From assembly GCF_009451885.1 (NCBI RefSeq), contig NZ_WIAO01000020.1, forward strand, positions 43,779 to 107,778: a DNA stretch of 64,000 bases, written 5' to 3'. The DNA is from Glycomyces albidus (GTDB lineage Bacteria > Actinomycetota > Actinomycetes > Mycobacteriales > Micromonosporaceae). Shown in pieces: positions 23,789 through 34,741 of this stretch (position 1 is the first letter of the stretch; each line of letters opens with the position of its first letter). The notes below the pieces were generated by a model. It worked only from the letters and a program-made list of their open reading frames with translations. It was not told where the DNA came from and made no database searches. A program made the position numbers and the translations under genes.

Positions 23789-26293
23789 CTACTCGTCCTG
23801 TCCCTCATCGGGTTCCGGTTCCTCGGCGCTCCTGGTGATGGCGAGCAGCGACACTTTCTCGGGCAGGTCGATCAGTTTGACGCCCTGGGTGTTGCGGTCC
23901 GACGTCTGCCGGACCGGCTTCACAGGAGTCCTGATGACCCCTCCCTCCGAGGTGATCGCGAACAGCTCGTCGTCGGGCGTCACCGACAGCGCCCCAACCA
24001 GGTCGCCGCGCCGTTCCGTGATCTTAGCCGTCAGAACGCCCTTGCCGCCGCGGCCCTGCTGCGGATACGCGTCGACCGGAGTGCGTTTCGCGTAGCCGCG
24101 GCTGGTGGCCACGAGGATGTCCATATTATCGCGGAGGACGATCATGGTGAGCAATTCGTCGTCCCCGACGAACCGCATCCCGATCACGCCGCTGGTCGCC
24201 CGGCCCATGGGGCGGAGCGCCTCGTCGGTGGCCTGGAACCGGATCGACTGGGCCTTGCGGGAGACGAGCAGCAGGTCGTCCTCGGGCTGGATGAGCGAGG
24301 CGCCGACCAGTTCGTCGCCGTCGCGCAGGTTGATGCCGATGAGGCCGCCGGTGCGCGGGGAGTCGAAGTCGGTGAGCTTGGACTTCTTCACCAGGCCGTT
24401 GCGGGTGGCCAGCACCAGGTAGGGGGCGACCTCGTAGTTGGCCATCTGGATGACCTGGGCGATGGTCTCGTCGGGGCCGAACGCGAGGATGTTCGCCACG
24501 TGCTGGCCGCGGGCGGTGCGGCTGGCCTCGGGCAGCTCGTAGGCCTTCGCGCGGTACACGCGGCCCTTGTTCGTGAAGAACAGGATCCAGTCGTGGGTGG
24601 TGCACACGAAGAAGTGGCTGACGATGTCGTCCTGCTTGAGCTGCGCGCCCTGGACGCCCTTGCCGCCGCGCTTCTGCGAGCGGAAGGAGTCGGTGGAGGT
24701 GCGCTTCACATAGCCGCCGCGGGTGATGGTCACCACGATGTCCTCGCGGGCGATGAGGTCCTCCATGGACACCTCGCCGGCGTCGGGGAGGATCTGGGTG
24801 CGGCGGTCGTCGCCCCAGCGGGCGACGACCGCCGCGAGCTCTTCGCGGACGATCTGGCGCTGCCGCTCGGGCTTGTCGAGGATGTCCTTGAGGTCGGCGA
24901 TCTTGGCCTCGATCTCGGACAGCTCGTCGATGATCCGCTGCCGTTCGAGGGCGGCGAGGCGGCGCAGCTGCATGTCGAGGATGGCGACGGCCTGGACCTC
25001 GTCGACGTCGAGCAGCGACATGAGGCCCTGCTTCGACTCCTCGGCCGAGGGCGACCGGCGGATGAGCGCGATGGTCTCGTCGAGCAGGTCGAGGGCCTTG
25101 GCGAGGCCGCGGAGGATGTGGGCGCGCTCTTCGGCCTTGCGCATCCGGTACTGGGTGCGGCGGACGATGACGTCGATCTGGTGCGCGACGTAGTAGCGGA
25201 CCATCTGCGCGATGTTCAGCGTCCGGGGCACGCCGTCGACCAGGGCGAGCATGTTCGCGCCGAACGTGTCCTGGAGCTGGGTGTGCTTGTACAGGTTGTT
25301 GAGGACGACCTTGGGGACGGCGTCGCGCTTGAGGACGACGACGATCCGCATGCCGGTGCGGCCGGAGGACTCGTCGCGGATGTCGGCGATGCCGCCGAGC
25401 TTGCCCTCCTTGACGAGGTCGGCGATGCGCTCGGCGAGGTTGTCGGGGTTGACCTGGTAGGGCAGTTCGGTCACGACCAGGCAGGGGCGGCCCTTGGCGT
25501 CCTCTTCGACCTCGATGACGGCGCGCATCTTGATGGAGCCGCGGCCGGTCCGGTAGGCGTCCTCGATGGCGGCGCGGCCGAGGATGGTGGCGCCGGTCGG
25601 GAAGTCGGGGCCGGTGATGATGCCGAGGATCGCCTCGAGGGCCTCGGCCTCGTCGGCGTCGGGGTGCTCGAGGCACCAGTCGACGGCCTTGGCGACCTCG
25701 CGGAGGTTGTGCGGCGGGATCTTGGTGGCCATGCCGACCGCGATGCCTTCGGAGCCGTTGACGAGCAGGTTCGGGATCCGGCTGGGGAGGATCGTCGGCT
25801 CGGTGGTCTTGCCGTCGTAGTTCGGCTCGAAGTCGACGGACTCCTCGTCGATGTCGCGGAGCATCTCCATCGCGAGCGGCTCGAGGCGCGACTCGGTGTA
25901 CCGGTGCGCGGCGGCCGGGTCGTTGCCCGGGGAGCCGAAGTTGCCCTGGCCGTCGATGAGCGGGTAGCGCAGGCTCCACGGCTGAGCCATGCGGACCAGC
26001 GAGTCGTAGATCGCGCCGTCGCCGTGGGGGTGGAACTGCCCCATGACGTCGCCGATGACGCGCGAGCACTTGACGTACCCGCGGTCGGGGCGGTAGCCGC
26101 CGTCGTACATGGCGTACAGGATCTTGCGGTGGACCGGCTTGAGGCCGTCGCGGACGTCGGGCAGCGCGCGCCCGACGATGACGCTCATCGCGTAGTCGAG
26201 GTAGGACCGCGACATCTCCACTTCGATGCCGACCGGTTCGATGCGGCCGTGGCCCTCGGGGATCTCCAGCTGGTCTTGGTTGTTCTCAGGCAC
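23789..26293 (-). CDS. gyrA: DNA gyrase subunit A
   Basis: The 834-residue breakage-reunion subunit of gyrase. The catalytic tyrosine is Y132 in AHRYTESRL. The quinolone region reads [10 protein letters not shown], with Gly93 at the position of E. coli Ser83 and Asp97 at Asp87. The GyrA box that wraps DNA is [10 protein letters not shown]. The acidic C-terminal tail ends PEPDEGQDE. The start is GTG 26293 with AAGGAAG upstream. It is cotranscribed with gyrB (87-bp gap) and DUF3566. It introduces negative supercoils and is normally induced by relaxation of the chromosome, but no regulatory site was identified. Confidence 0.98.
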   Translation of the reverse strand: MPENNQDQLEIPEGHGRIEPVGIEVEMSRSYLDYAMSVIVGRALPDVRDGLKPVHRKILYAMYDGGYRPDRGYVKCSRVIGDVMGQFHPHGDGAIYDSLVRMAQPWSLRYPLIDGQGNFGSPGNDPAAAHRYTESRLEPLAMEMLRDIDEESVDFEPNYDGKTTEPTILPSRIPNLLVNGSEGIAVGMATKIPPHNLREVAKAVDWCLEHPDADEAEALEAILGIITGPDFPTGATILGRAAIEDAYRTGRGSIKMRAVIEVEEDAKGRPCLVVTELPYQVNPDNLAERIADLVKEGKLGGIADIRDESSGRTGMRIVVVLKRDAVPKVVLNNLYKHTQLQDTFGANMLALVDGVPRTLNIAQMVRYYVAHQIDVIVRRTQYRMRKAEERAHILRGLAKALDLLDETIALIRRSPSAEESKQGLMSLLDVDEVQAVAILDMQLRRLAALERQRIIDELSEIEAKIADLKDILDKPERQRQIVREELAAVVARWGDDRRTQILPDAGEVSMEDLIAREDIVVTITRGGYVKRTSTDSFRSQKRGGKGVQGAQLKQDDIVSHFFVCTTHDWILFFTNKGRVYRAKAYELPEASRTARGQHVANILAFGPDETIAQVIQMANYEVAPYLVLATRNGLVKKSKLTDFDSPRTGGLIGINLRDGDELVGASLIQPEDDLLLVSRKAQSIRFQATDEALRPMGRATSGVIGMRFVGDDELLTMIVLRDNMDILVATSRGYAKRTPVDAYPQQGRGGKGVLTAKITERRGDLVGALSVTPDDELFAITSEGGVIRTPVKPVRQTSDRNTQGVKLIDLPEKVSLLAITRSAEEPEPDEGQDE

Positions 26294-26380
26294 CAGTGCT
26301 TCCTTGCTGTGTCAGACGAAGTCGTTTCGGGCCGCTGCCGTGTCGTTCGGGCCGGGCCGTCGGATGTCCTGGCTGTGCCG

Positions 26381-28339
26381 TCAGATGTCCAGGAAGCGGA
26401 CGTCCTTGGCGTTCTCCTGGATGAATCGGCGGCGGCTCTCCACGTCCTCCCCCATCAGGACGCTGAAGAGCTCGTCGGCGGTTGCCGCGTCGTCGAGCTG
26501 AACCTGGAGGAGGTTGCGCCGCGAGGGGTCCATGGTCGTCTCCCACAGCTCGGTGTAGTTCATCTCACCGAGGCCCTTGTAGCGCTGGACGCCGTCGGAG
26601 CGGCGCGGGTCGGCCTTGCCGGAGGCGACGCCGGCCTCGATGACCCGGTCGCGCTCGGCGTCGGAGTAGGCGTAGTCGACCAGGTCGCCCTTCTTGTTCC
26701 ACTTGATCTTGTACAGCGGCGGCTGGCTCATGTACACGTGGCCGAGCTCGATGAGCGGGCGCATGAACCGGAACAGGAGGGTCAGCAGCAGCGTGTTGAT
26801 GTGGTGGCCGTCGACGTCGGCGTCCGACATCAGGATGACCTTGTGGTAGCGGAGCTTCTCGGCGTCGAACTCCTCGTGGATCCCGGTGCCGAGGGCGGTG
26901 ATCATGCCCTGGACCTCGTTGTTCTTGAGGATCTTGTCGAGGCGGGCCTTCTCGACGTTGAGGATCTTGCCGCGGATGGGCATGATCGCCTGGGTGCGCG
27001 GGTTGCGGCCCTGCTTGGCGGAGCCGCCGGCCGAGTCGCCCTCGACGACGAAGATCTCGCACTCCTCGGGGTTCGTCGACTGGCAGTCGGCGAGCTTGCC
27101 GGGCATCGAGGAGGTCTCGAGGAGGCTCTTGCGGCGGGCGAGCTTGCGGGCCTGCGCGGCGGCCTTGCGGGCGTTCGCGGCGCTGGAGGCCTTCTGGACG
27201 ATGATCCGCGCTTCCTTGGGGTGGCGGTCGAGCCAGTCGGGGAGCCACTCGTTGCACACGCGCTGGACGAAGCCCTTGACCTCGGTGTTGCCGAGCTTGG
27301 TCTTGGTCTGGCCTTCGAACTGGGGTTCGCGGAGTTTGACGGAGATGATCGCGGCCAGGCCCTCGCGGATGTCGTCGCCGGAGAGGCGGTCCTTCTCGGA
27401 CTTGATGATCTTCTTCTCGAGGCCGTACTTGTTGACCGCGTTGGTGAGCGCGGAGCGGAAGCCCTCTTCGTGGGTGCCGCCCTCGTGGGTGTTGATCGTG
27501 TTCGCGAACGTGTAGACCGATTCGCCGTAGGACTCGTTCCACTGCATGGCGACCTCGATCGCCTGCTCCGACTCCTCGGCGCTGAACGCGATGACCGTGG
27601 GGTGGATGGCGTTCTTCGAGGCGTTGAGGTGGCGGACGAAGTCGGCGATGCCCTCGTCGTACTTGAACGTGACGTGGCGGATGTTCCCGTCCTCGTCGAC
27701 GTGTTCGGGGCGCTCGTCGCGGAGGGTGATGGACAGGCCCTTGTTGAGGAAGGCCATCTCCTGGAGGCGGCGGTAGATCGTCTTGTAGTCGAACTCGAGG
27801 GTCTCGAAGATCTCGCCGTCGGGCCAGAAGCTGACGATGGTGCCGGTCTCGTCGGTGGTCTCGCCCTTCTCCAGCGGGCCGGGCTGGGCGTGCTTGTAGT
27901 CCTGGCGCCACACGTGCCCGTCGCGGCGGATCTCGACCGAGACGCGGGTCGAGAGGGCGTTGACGACCGAGACGCCGACGCCGTGGAGGCCGCCGGAGAC
28001 GGCGTACGTCTGGGAGTCGAACTTGCCGCCCGCGTGGAGGACGGTGAGGGCGACCTCGACGCCGGGCTTGCCGAGCTTGGGGTGGATGTCGACCGGGAAG
28101 CCGCGGCCGTCGTCCTTGACGCTCACGCCGCCGTCGGCGGTGAGGGTCACGAGGATGTCGGTGGCGTAGCCCGCCATGGCCTCGTCGACGGAGTTGTCGA
28201 CGACCTCCTGGATGAGGTGGTGCAGGCCGCGCTCACCGGTCGAGCCGATGTACATGCCGGGCCGCTTCCTGACGGCCTCGAGGCCTTCGAGGACTGTCAG
28301 CGAACTGGCGCTGTACTCGTCCTGCTGCTTCGCCGCCAC
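26381..28339 (-). CDS. gyrB: DNA gyrase subunit B
   Basis: The ATPase subunit of gyrase, about 652 residues. GHKL ATPase motifs are the Asn of [17 protein letters not shown] and [15 protein letters not shown]. The TOPRIM metal site has [25 protein letters not shown] and the family [12 protein letters not shown]. The C-terminus has the [10 protein letters not shown] signature. GTG 28339 is preferred, because AAGGAG lies six bases upstream; the TTG at 28345 abuts the Shine-Dalgarno and cannot be the start. It lacks the 170-residue insert of E. coli GyrB, as is usual for actinobacteria. Confidence 0.98.
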   Translation of the reverse strand: MAAKQQDEYSASSLTVLEGLEAVRKRPGMYIGSTGERGLHHLIQEVVDNSVDEAMAGYATDILVTLTADGGVSVKDDGRGFPVDIHPKLGKPGVEVALTVLHAGGKFDSQTYAVSGGLHGVGVSVVNALSTRVSVEIRRDGHVWRQDYKHAQPGPLEKGETTDETGTIVSFWPDGEIFETLEFDYKTIYRRLQEMAFLNKGLSITLRDERPEHVDEDGNIRHVTFKYDEGIADFVRHLNASKNAIHPTVIAFSAEESEQAIEVAMQWNESYGESVYTFANTINTHEGGTHEEGFRSALTNAVNKYGLEKKIIKSEKDRLSGDDIREGLAAIISVKLREPQFEGQTKTKLGNTEVKGFVQRVCNEWLPDWLDRHPKEARIIVQKASSAANARKAAAQARKLARRKSLLETSSMPGKLADCQSTNPEECEIFVVEGDSAGGSAKQGRNPRTQAIMPIRGKILNVEKARLDKILKNNEVQGMITALGTGIHEEFDAEKLRYHKVILMSDADVDGHHINTLLLTLLFRFMRPLIELGHVYMSQPPLYKIKWNKKGDLVDYAYSDAERDRVIEAGVASGKADPRRSDGVQRYKGLGEMNYTELWETTMDPSRRNLLQVQLDDAATADELFSVLMGEDVESRRRFIQENAKDVRFLDI

Positions 28340-28696
28340 CGGCAACTCCTTCTGTCGTCGATTCGTCGTTCACGGTCGGTAGAGAAAAGCTAGTCCATGG
28401 CTGTGACACTTGCAGCCGGTCTGGCCGCGCAAGCGCCTGATGTCCGGCCCGGGGCCGCCGGCGCGGGCCTGCCCGGGGGCGGACCGGAGTCGGGGGCCGT
28501 ACCGGGTCGCCGCCGCCGTGGCGGCCGTGGTGAGCCACGAAACAGGGCCGGACGCTGGAGAGCGCCGGCCGCGACCGCATCAGTCCATCCTACTGCGTCC
28601 GGTCTCGCGATACCCCTTCCGCGGCCCTCATTGTCGCCGCAGTCGCACTGGGAGCCGCGGACATGAACCCCCCTACGGACCTAGGGGTGTCCGGCT
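28340..28696. other. intergenic region upstream of gyrB
   Basis: About 350 bp without a gene. It contains AAGGAG for gyrB near 28346-28351 and must include the gyrB promoter, but no convincing -35/-10 pair was identified. At its far end the inverted repeat CCCCTA/TAGGGG (28670-28687) follows the DUF721 stop codon and may terminate that transcript. Confidence 0.5.
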
Positions 28697-29152
28697 TCAG
28701 AACGTGTCACGAGAGCCATTGAACCGCACCCGCCTGGGGCCGAAGGAACGAGTCGGCTGCTTCGGGCCGACGATCTTCAGGCGCTTGACGACGCTCGGGC
28801 CCAGCGCCGCGGCGATCTTGGCGTGGATCTGGCGCGAGAACAGCCGCAGCTGCGTGGCCCAGGCGGTGGACTCGGCGACGACCAGGAGCTCGCCGTGCTC
28901 GAGCTGCTCGGGGCGGCAGTGGCTCGCGATCTCGGGGCCGACGATCGCCTCCCACCGGCCGAACACCGAGGCGTCGGCGACCTTCCGGGTCCAGCCGTTC
29001 TTGCGCACGACCTGCGGGAGGAGGCTCCCGAGCAGCTCGGGGTCGCGCTTGTCGGGCCCGGGACCGGACCACTCCTTGCGGAACCGCGGGTCGTCGGACC
29101 TGCCGCGCCGGCGCGGGCGCGGCCGGTAGTCGTAGCCGCCGTCAGAGGACAC
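28697..29152 (-). CDS. dciA: DUF721 protein, DciA-like replicative helicase loader
   Basis: A 151-residue protein with a basic, Arg-rich N-terminus (RPRPRRRGR) and a DUF721 domain (about residues 40-125) containing GWTRKVADASVFGRWEAIVGPEIASHCRPEQL and ELLVVAESTAWATQLRLF. DciA is the ancestral loader of DnaB in bacteria without DnaC, and its DUF721 fold resembles the KH domain. In actinobacteria it always follows recF, and here it overlaps recF by 11 bases. The assignment to the loader role is by homology. Confidence 0.88.
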   Translation of the reverse strand: MSSDGGYDYRPRPRRRGRSDDPRFRKEWSGPGPDKRDPELLGSLLPQVVRKNGWTRKVADASVFGRWEAIVGPEIASHCRPEQLEHGELLVVAESTAWATQLRLFSRQIHAKIAAALGPSVVKRLKIVGPKQPTRSFGPRRVRFNGSRDTF

Positions 29153-30278
29153 GCTTGACCTCCCCTTCCCACACGTCGTAGCGGGCGCCGGCGAGGCGGT
29201 CGGGCACGTCGCCGGCCACCGCGCAGGTGATGAGCGTCTGCGGGGCGGCCTCGGCGTACTCGGCGAGGCGCTCGCGGCGCGTGGCGTCGAGCTCGGCGAA
29301 CACGTCGTCGAGGATCAGGATCGGCGCGGTGCCGTCCGCGCGCAGGAGTTCGAAGGCGCCCAGGCGCAGCGCCAGCGCCACCGACCAGGTCTCACCGTGG
29401 GAGGCGTAGCCCTTGACGGGGAGGCTGCCGAGCACGAGGTCGAGGTCGTCGCGGTGGGGGCCGACGAGGGTGGAGCCGCGTTCGACCTCCTTGGCGCGGG
29501 CGGCGGCGAGCGCGGCGGCGAGGCGGGCGGCGAGCACGTCGCGGTCGGCGGTGAGGCCGTCGCCGAGTTCGGACTCGTAGGCGAGGGCGACCTCGGAGCG
29601 CCCGTCGGCGATCTTGGCGTGGGCTTTGGCGACGGGTTCGGCGAGGTCGTCGAGGAGGGCGAGGCGCCCGGCCATGAGTTCGGCGCCGTGGGCGGCGAGG
29701 TGCGCGTCCCAGGCGTCGAGGGTGGCCATCTCGGCGCCGCCGGGGCCGCGGCCGCCGGTCTTCTTCGCGAGGTAGGCGGTGCGCAGGAGGGTGTTGCGCT
29801 GTTTGAGGACGCGTTCGTAGTCGGCGCGGACGCCGGCGAAGCGCGGGTAGCGGGCGCACAGGAGCTCGTCGAGGTAGCGGCGGCGCGCGGAGGGTTCGCC
29901 GCGGACGAGCGCGAGGTCCTCGGGGGCGAAGGCGATGGCCTTGAGCGCGCCGATGATCTCGCGGGGGCGTTTGAGGTCGGTGCGGCCCAGCCTGGCCTTG
30001 TTGGACTTGCCGGGGACGATCGCGAGCTCGGCGAGGAGGCGGCGGGACTCGTGGAGGATCTCGGCGCGGACGACGGCCTGCTCGCAGCCCTGCCGGACCA
30101 GGGGGGCGTCGGTGGAGACGCGGTGGGAGCGGAGGTTCGCCAGGTAGACCAGGGCCTCGACCAGGTTGGTCTTGCCGTGTCCGTTGGGGCCCACCAGGAT
30201 CGAGGGCCCCTCGTCGAACATGACCTGGGCGTGCGCGTAGGACCGGAAGTCCGTCAACTGCAGCTGTCGTACACGCAC
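29142..30278 (-). CDS. recF: DNA replication and repair protein RecF
   Basis: A 378-residue SMC-like ABC ATPase that loads RecA at gaps with RecO and RecR. Walker A is GPNGHGKTNL at about residues 33-42. The ABC signature region is KGYASHGETWSVALALRLG and Walker B is ILILDDVFAELD. The start is GTG 30278, beginning VRVRQLQLTDFRSY, the family N-terminus. It sits between gnd and dciA, part of the replication cluster, and overlaps dciA. Confidence 0.96.
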   Translation of the reverse strand: MRVRQLQLTDFRSYAHAQVMFDEGPSILVGPNGHGKTNLVEALVYLANLRSHRVSTDAPLVRQGCEQAVVRAEILHESRRLLAELAIVPGKSNKARLGRTDLKRPREIIGALKAIAFAPEDLALVRGEPSARRRYLDELLCARYPRFAGVRADYERVLKQRNTLLRTAYLAKKTGGRGPGGAEMATLDAWDAHLAAHGAELMAGRLALLDDLAEPVAKAHAKIADGRSEVALAYESELGDGLTADRDVLAARLAAALAAARAKEVERGSTLVGPHRDDLDLVLGSLPVKGYASHGETWSVALALRLGAFELLRADGTAPILILDDVFAELDATRRERLAEYAEAAPQTLITCAVAGDVPDRLAGARYDVWEGEVKRVL

Positions 30279-30388
30279 GCCTCTATCCTGCCGCGTCGCT
30301 CGGGGGCGCTGCGTGCGAGCCCCCGCAAAGTGTTCGGTCGGACGTCGCGGGGCGCCGGGCCGGTCCCGGCACCGGCGGCTCCGCGGCG

Positions 30389-31264
30389 CTACTCGGATTT
30401 GACGGCGTGGCCGCCGAACTGGTTGCGGAGGGCCGCGACGGCCTTCATCGCCGGGGAGTCCTCCTGGCGCGAGGTGAAGCGGGCGAACAGCGATTCGGTG
30501 ATGGCCGGGAGCGGGACGCGCAGGCGGATGCCCTCGTCCACGGTCCAGCGGCCTTCGCCGGAGTCCTCGACGTAGCCCTTGATGCGGGAGAGCTCGGGGT
30601 CCTCTTCGAGGGCGCGGTCCATGAGGTCGAGGAGCCAGGAGCGGATGACGGTGCCCGAGCGCCAGGACTTGAAGATCTCGGGGACGTTGTCGACGTACTC
30701 GCTGGCTTCGAGGAGCTCGTAGCCTTCGGCGTAGGCCTGCATCATGGCGTACTCGATGCCGTTGTGGACCATCTTCGCGTAGTGGCCGGCGCCGACGCCG
30801 CCGGCGTGGACGAAGCCGAACTCGCCTTCGGGCTTGAGCGCGTCGAAGACCGGCTGGAGGCGCTGCACGTCGGCTTCGGCGCCGCCGACCATGAGGGCGT
30901 ACCCCTCGGTCAGGCCCCACACGCCGCCGGAGACGCCGGCGTCGATGTAGCCGATGCCGTGCTGGGCGAGCGCCTGCGCGTTGACCGCGTCGTCGGTGAA
31001 GCGGGAGTTGCCGCCGTCGACGACGATGTCGCCCTCGGACAGGAGCCCGGCCAGTTCGGCCACGGTGGACCGGGTGGGTTCCCCGGCGGGGACCATGACC
31101 CACACGGCCCGGGGGGCCTCGAGCGCGTCGACCAGTGCCGCGAGCGAGCCGACGTCGGCCACGTCCGGGTTGCGGTCGTACCCGACGACCTGGTGTCCAG
31201 CCTTTTCGAGCCGCAACTTCATGTTGCCGCCCATCTTGCCGAGCCCGATCATGCCCAGTTGCAT
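30389..31264 (-). CDS. gnd: 6-phosphogluconate dehydrogenase, decarboxylating (short type)
   Basis: A 291-residue enzyme of the short GndA/YqeC-like class that converts 6-phosphogluconate to ribulose-5-phosphate and CO2. It has the Rossmann motif MIGLGKMGGN at residues 5-14, the substrate motif VDGGNSRFTDD, DAGVSGGVWGL and the catalytic Lys/His region HYAKMVHNGIEY. The ATG 31264 start has GAGAGGGGG upstream. Insertion of gnd between dnaN and recF is a standard actinobacterial arrangement (also in Streptomyces), absent from mycobacteria. Confidence 0.95.
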   Translation of the reverse strand: MQLGMIGLGKMGGNMKLRLEKAGHQVVGYDRNPDVADVGSLAALVDALEAPRAVWVMVPAGEPTRSTVAELAGLLSEGDIVVDGGNSRFTDDAVNAQALAQHGIGYIDAGVSGGVWGLTEGYALMVGGAEADVQRLQPVFDALKPEGEFGFVHAGGVGAGHYAKMVHNGIEYAMMQAYAEGYELLEASEYVDNVPEIFKSWRSGTVIRSWLLDLMDRALEEDPELSRIKGYVEDSGEGRWTVDEGIRLRVPLPAITESLFARFTSRQEDSPAMKAVAALRNQFGGHAVKSE

Positions 31265-31346
31265 GTCGCGCCCCCTCTCTGGAGAAGAGTCCAGTACATC
31301 CGCTTCAGCGAAGCCGTGCGCCAGGGTCACTCACGTCGTTGTGGGG

Positions 31347-32495
31347 TCAGGCGTCCCAACGCAATGGTTGCAGCATGTACAGGTACACGTCGTGGTTTGT
31401 GTCGGAATCCTCATCTTCGGGCGCGGGCTGCCCCGTCATCACGACCGGCTTCCCCAGTTCGTTCATCTTGAACGCGGTGTAGGGGGCGTCGACGGCGGAG
31501 AGGCCGTCGAGCAGGTAGGTCGGGTTGAACGCGATCTTGCCCGGTTCGCCGTCGAGCGAGCAGTCCATGGCCTCGGAGGCCTTGGCGTCCTCGGCGCCGC
31601 CGGCCTCGACCACGAGCCCGTCCTCGTCGAACGAGAGGCGGATGGGCGAGTTGCGGTCGCCGACGAGCGCGACGCGGCGGGCCACCTCGATGAGTTCGGC
31701 GGTCTTGACCTTCAGCGTGGTCGCGTACGAGGTGGCGAGGAGGCTGCGCAGCGGCGGGAGCTGGCCGTCGAGGACCCGCGAGGTGGTCTGGCGGCCGCCG
31801 GCGGTGAAGCCGATCATGCCGGGGGCGCCTTCGGTGCCCATGGGGACGGCGATGGTCACCGGCCCGGAGAGGGACCCGAAGGTGCGGGCGGTGTCGGCGA
31901 GGGCCTTGGCGGGGACGAGCACGGTGACGGCGACGTCGGAGGCGTTCGGCTCCCAGGAGGAGTCGCGGATCGCCATGCGGTACCGGTCGGTGGCGAGCAT
32001 GCCGATGCCGCCGCCGGTCATCTCGATCTGGACGCCGGTCATCGTCGGCAGGGTCTCGTCCTTGCCGGCGGCGACGGCGGTCTGGGCGACGGCCTTCGCG
32101 AACTCCTCGGCGTCGATGGTCCCGATCGCCTCGGGCATCTGCGGCAGCGAGGGGTAGTCCTCCAGGGGCATGGTCGGCAGGGTGAAGCGGGCCGACCCGC
32201 ACGTGAGTTCGGCGTGGGGGCCGTCGACGACGAAGTCGACCGGCTTGTTCGGGAGCGCCTTGACGATCTCGGCGAGGAGCTTGCCCGAGACCAGCGCGGT
32301 CCCGGCGGACTCCCCGGTGACCTCGACGATGACGCGGGTGGAGATCTCGTAGTCGAAGCCGGAGATGGTCAGGGTGCCCTCGTCGACCGACAGGCGGGCG
32401 CCTGCGAGGACGGGGACCGACGGGCGGGCCGGGAGGCTCTTCGCGGTCCAGGACACCGCGTCGGCGAAGGTGTCTCGATCGACTTGGAACTTCAT
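31347..32495 (-). CDS. dnaN: DNA polymerase III beta sliding clamp
   Basis: The 382-residue beta clamp with three similar domains. It starts MKFQVDRDTFADAVSWTAKSLP and has VLAGARL and the C-terminal signature VVMTGQPAPED followed by YMLQPLR, the conserved MPMR-like tail (here LQPLR). The clamp tethers polymerase and binds DnaA partners at replication. AAGGAG lies seven bases before the ATG. It is separated from dnaA by oriC and is cotranscribed downstream with gnd in all likelihood. Confidence 0.97.
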   Translation of the reverse strand: MKFQVDRDTFADAVSWTAKSLPARPSVPVLAGARLSVDEGTLTISGFDYEISTRVIVEVTGESAGTALVSGKLLAEIVKALPNKPVDFVVDGPHAELTCGSARFTLPTMPLEDYPSLPQMPEAIGTIDAEEFAKAVAQTAVAAGKDETLPTMTGVQIEMTGGGIGMLATDRYRMAIRDSSWEPNASDVAVTVLVPAKALADTARTFGSLSGPVTIAVPMGTEGAPGMIGFTAGGRQTTSRVLDGQLPPLRSLLATSYATTLKVKTAELIEVARRVALVGDRNSPIRLSFDEDGLVVEAGGAEDAKASEAMDCSLDGEPGKIAFNPTYLLDGLSAVDAPYTAFKMNELGKPVVMTGQPAPEDEDSDTNHDVYLYMLQPLRWDA

Positions 32496-32887
32496 GGGTC
32501 GCTCCTTCTGGATGAAGCTCGGTTGTTCACAGCGCTATTACTAATGGTTTCTCTATAGATATAACTGTCGTCGTAGTAGTCGGTGCTGTGGAAACTGTGG
32601 AAAACCCGCCTTTCCGCAGCTCTTTCACGGTTCCGGCCTGTGGACGGCCTGTGGAGAACCTGTGGATGAATCAGGAGCTTATCCACAGGCACCGACACCC
32701 GCCGAGTTTTCCACATCTCGTCCACAGCCTCATCCACAGCTTTTCCACAGGTTATGCACAGGCTTCTCCACAGCCTCAACGCGAATCAGAATCGCACTCC
32801 CGCGTGTTCTCCACACTCTGTCCACAGGCTTTCCACAGATTCCCGGGCTTTTCCACAGCTTTTCCACAACCTTGTCCACAGGCCCGC
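32496..32887. other. oriC: chromosomal replication origin oriC between dnaA and dnaN
   Basis: A 392-bp gap with a dense array of DnaA boxes. Perfect TTATCCACA lies at 32679-32687. One-mismatch forms are TTTTCCACA at 32707-32715, 32741-32749, 32849-32857 and 32860-32868, TTGTCCACA at 32872-32880 and TTATGCACA at 32752-32760. Weaker forms with TTCTCCACA lie at 32764-32772 and 32807-32815, with TCATCCACA at 32730-32738 and CTTTCCACA at 32829-32837. All these are in the same orientation. Two opposed copies (TGTGGAAAC at 32587-32595, TGTGGAAAA at 32596-32604) lie on the dnaN side. An A/T-rich stretch at 32532-32572, rare in this genome, is the probable unwinding element next to dnaN. Confidence 0.93.
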
Positions 32888-34741
32888 TCACTCGTCGGTG
32901 TGTTTCAAACGGTTCGTCAATTCCGCGATCTGGTTGTAGAGCGCGCGCCGCTCGGACATCTGCTTGCGGATCTTCTTGTTCGCGTGCATGACCGTGGTGT
33001 GGTCGCGGCCGCCGAACGCCTGCCCGATCCGCGGCAGCGACATGTCGGTCAACTCCCGGCACAGGTACATGGCCACCTGGCGGGCGTTCACGAGGATCCG
33101 CGAGCGCGAGTTCCCCTTGAGGTCGGCGGAGGCGACGCCGAAGTAGTCCGCGGTGGCCTGCATGATCTGGTCGACGGTGACCTCGGCGGTGTTGCCGCCC
33201 TCGGGGATGAAGTCGTGCAGCACCTCTTCGGCCAGGCCCAGGTCGACGGGCTTCTTGTTCAGGCTGGCGTACGCGGTGACGCGGATGAGCGCGCCTTCGA
33301 GCTCGCGGATGGAGTGGTGGATCTGGGTGGCGATGAACTCGACCGCGTCGGTGGGCACGTTCAGCTCGTCCTGGACGGCCTTCTTGCGCAGGATCGCGAT
33401 GCGCGTCTCCAGGTCCGGCGGCTGGATGTCGGCGAGCAGGCCCCACTCGAAGCGGGTCCGCAGCCGGTCCTCGAGGGTCTGGAGCTGCTTCGGCGAGCGG
33501 TCCGAGGAGATCACGAGCTGCTTGTTCGCGTTGTGGAGCGCGTTGAAGGTGTGGAAGAACTCCTCCTGGGTGCGCTCCCGGTCCATGAGGAACTGGATGT
33601 CGTCGATGAGCAGGATGTCGACGTCCCGGTATCGGCGCTGGAACGCCTGCTGGCGCCGGTCCGAGAGGGAGTTGATGAAGTCGTTGGTGAACTCCTCGGT
33701 GGTCACGTACCGCACCGAGTGGGCGGTGCCGAGGTCGTGCGCGTAGTGCCCGACCGCGTGGAGGAGGTGGGTCTTGCCGAGCCCGGAGCCGCCGTAGATG
33801 AACAGCGGGTTGTACGCCTTCGCGGGGGCTTCGGCCACGGCGAACGCGGCCGCGTGCGCGAACCGGTTGGACGAGCCGATGACGAACGTGTCGAAGTTGT
33901 AGCGCGGGTTGAGCCGGCCGACCCCGTCGACGGCCTTGGCGGGCGCGGCCTGGTGTGCCTTGGTGATGTGGCCGCGGCGCTCGGGATCGGGGTCGTCCGA
34001 GGGCGGGGGCGCGACCGGCGGCGACGCCTGGTCCTTGTGCCCGTCCGCGCGGCGGGCCGCGGTCTCGGAGAGGACCCGCTCGAGCTCGGCCCCGTCGGCG
34101 GGGGGCGGCCCGTGGTGCGGCTCCTCCCAGCGGGGGCCCTCGGCCTCGGCGGGGCGGGCCGGCTGGTGCGGGATCGCGGCGGGCCGCTCGGGCTCGGTCT
34201 CGGCGGGGCGTTCGGCCTGTCGTTCGGTCTGGCGTTCGGCCGCGCGCTCTCCGGACCGGAACGCGGCGGTGTCGAACAGGCTCGGCGGGTTCTGGGCGGC
34301 CTGCTTGGGGACCGCCCGGTGCGGTTCGGCGCCGGGCGCGGGGCCGTCGAAGCTGGGCCGCTCGAACACGATGGTCGCGTCGGCCGCGTCGTGCGCGGCG
34401 GCGCCGTTCGCGGGCCCCTCGGAGGCCGGCTGCGGCTCGGCCGCCGGCTCCGGAGCAGGGGCGGTGTCGGCCTGCTTCTCCTGCAAGGTGACCGCGATCT
34501 GCGTCGGCTGGCCCAGATGCCGGGAGAGGGCCTCGCTGATCGGGACGCGGAGCTTCGACTCGAAGGCCGAGCGGGCGAACTTGTCGGGGGCGGCCACGAT
34601 GAACGTGCCCGGCATCGACAGCACGGGCTGGGACAGCCGCATCCACGCCGCCTGCTGGCGGGTGAGCGAGGACGCCTCAGCCAGCTCGGCGGTCACCGCC
34701 GACCAGACTGCCGACAGATCTCGGTCGGTCACGTTCGCCAT
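32888..34741 (-). CDS. dnaA: chromosomal replication initiator DnaA
   Basis: The 617-residue initiator. Domain I (1-100) begins with [16 protein letters not shown] long Pro/Glu/Arg-rich linker (about 110-270) makes it longer than E. coli DnaA (467), typical of high-GC actinobacteria. Domain III has Walker [12 protein letters not shown], Walker [12 protein letters not shown] and sensor motifs. Domain IV carries the box-binding signature [22 protein letters not shown] 34741 is used; GTG 34732 is also possible because AAAGGG abuts the ATG but is nine bases from the GTG. Boxes on both sides of the gene suggest autoregulation. Confidence 0.97.
   Translation of the reverse strand: MANVTDRDLSAVWSAVTAELAEASSLTRQQAAWMRLSQPVLSMPGTFIVAAPDKFARSAFESKLRVPISEALSRHLGQPTQIAVTLQEKQADTAPAPEPAAEPQPASEGPANGAAAHDAADATIVFERPSFDGPAPGAEPHRAVPKQAAQNPPSLFDTAAFRSGERAAERQTERQAERPAETEPERPAAIPHQPARPAEAEGPRWEEPHHGPPPADGAELERVLSETAARRADGHKDQASPPVAPPPSDDPDPERRGHITKAHQAAPAKAVDGVGRLNPRYNFDTFVIGSSNRFAHAAAFAVAEAPAKAYNPLFIYGGSGLGKTHLLHAVGHYAHDLGTAHSVRYVTTEEFTNDFINSLSDRRQQAFQRRYRDVDILLIDDIQFLMDRERTQEEFFHTFNALHNANKQLVISSDRSPKQLQTLEDRLRTRFEWGLLADIQPPDLETRIAILRKKAVQDELNVPTDAVEFIATQIHHSIRELEGALIRVTAYASLNKKPVDLGLAEEVLHDFIPEGGNTAEVTVDQIMQATADYFGVASADLKGNSRSRILVNARQVAMYLCRELTDMSLPRIGQAFGGRDHTTVMHANKKIRKQMSERRALYNQIAELTNRLKHTDE

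Noticed and set aside
28340..28345. TTG 28345 as the gyrB start
   Set aside because: It abuts AAGGAG and cannot be the start; GTG 28339 has proper spacing.
22829..28393. A 1854-codon open frame opposite gyrB-gyrA
   Set aside because: It is a long GC-rich antisense frame with valine/aspartate bias and no motif, produced by codon bias of the real genes on the other strand.
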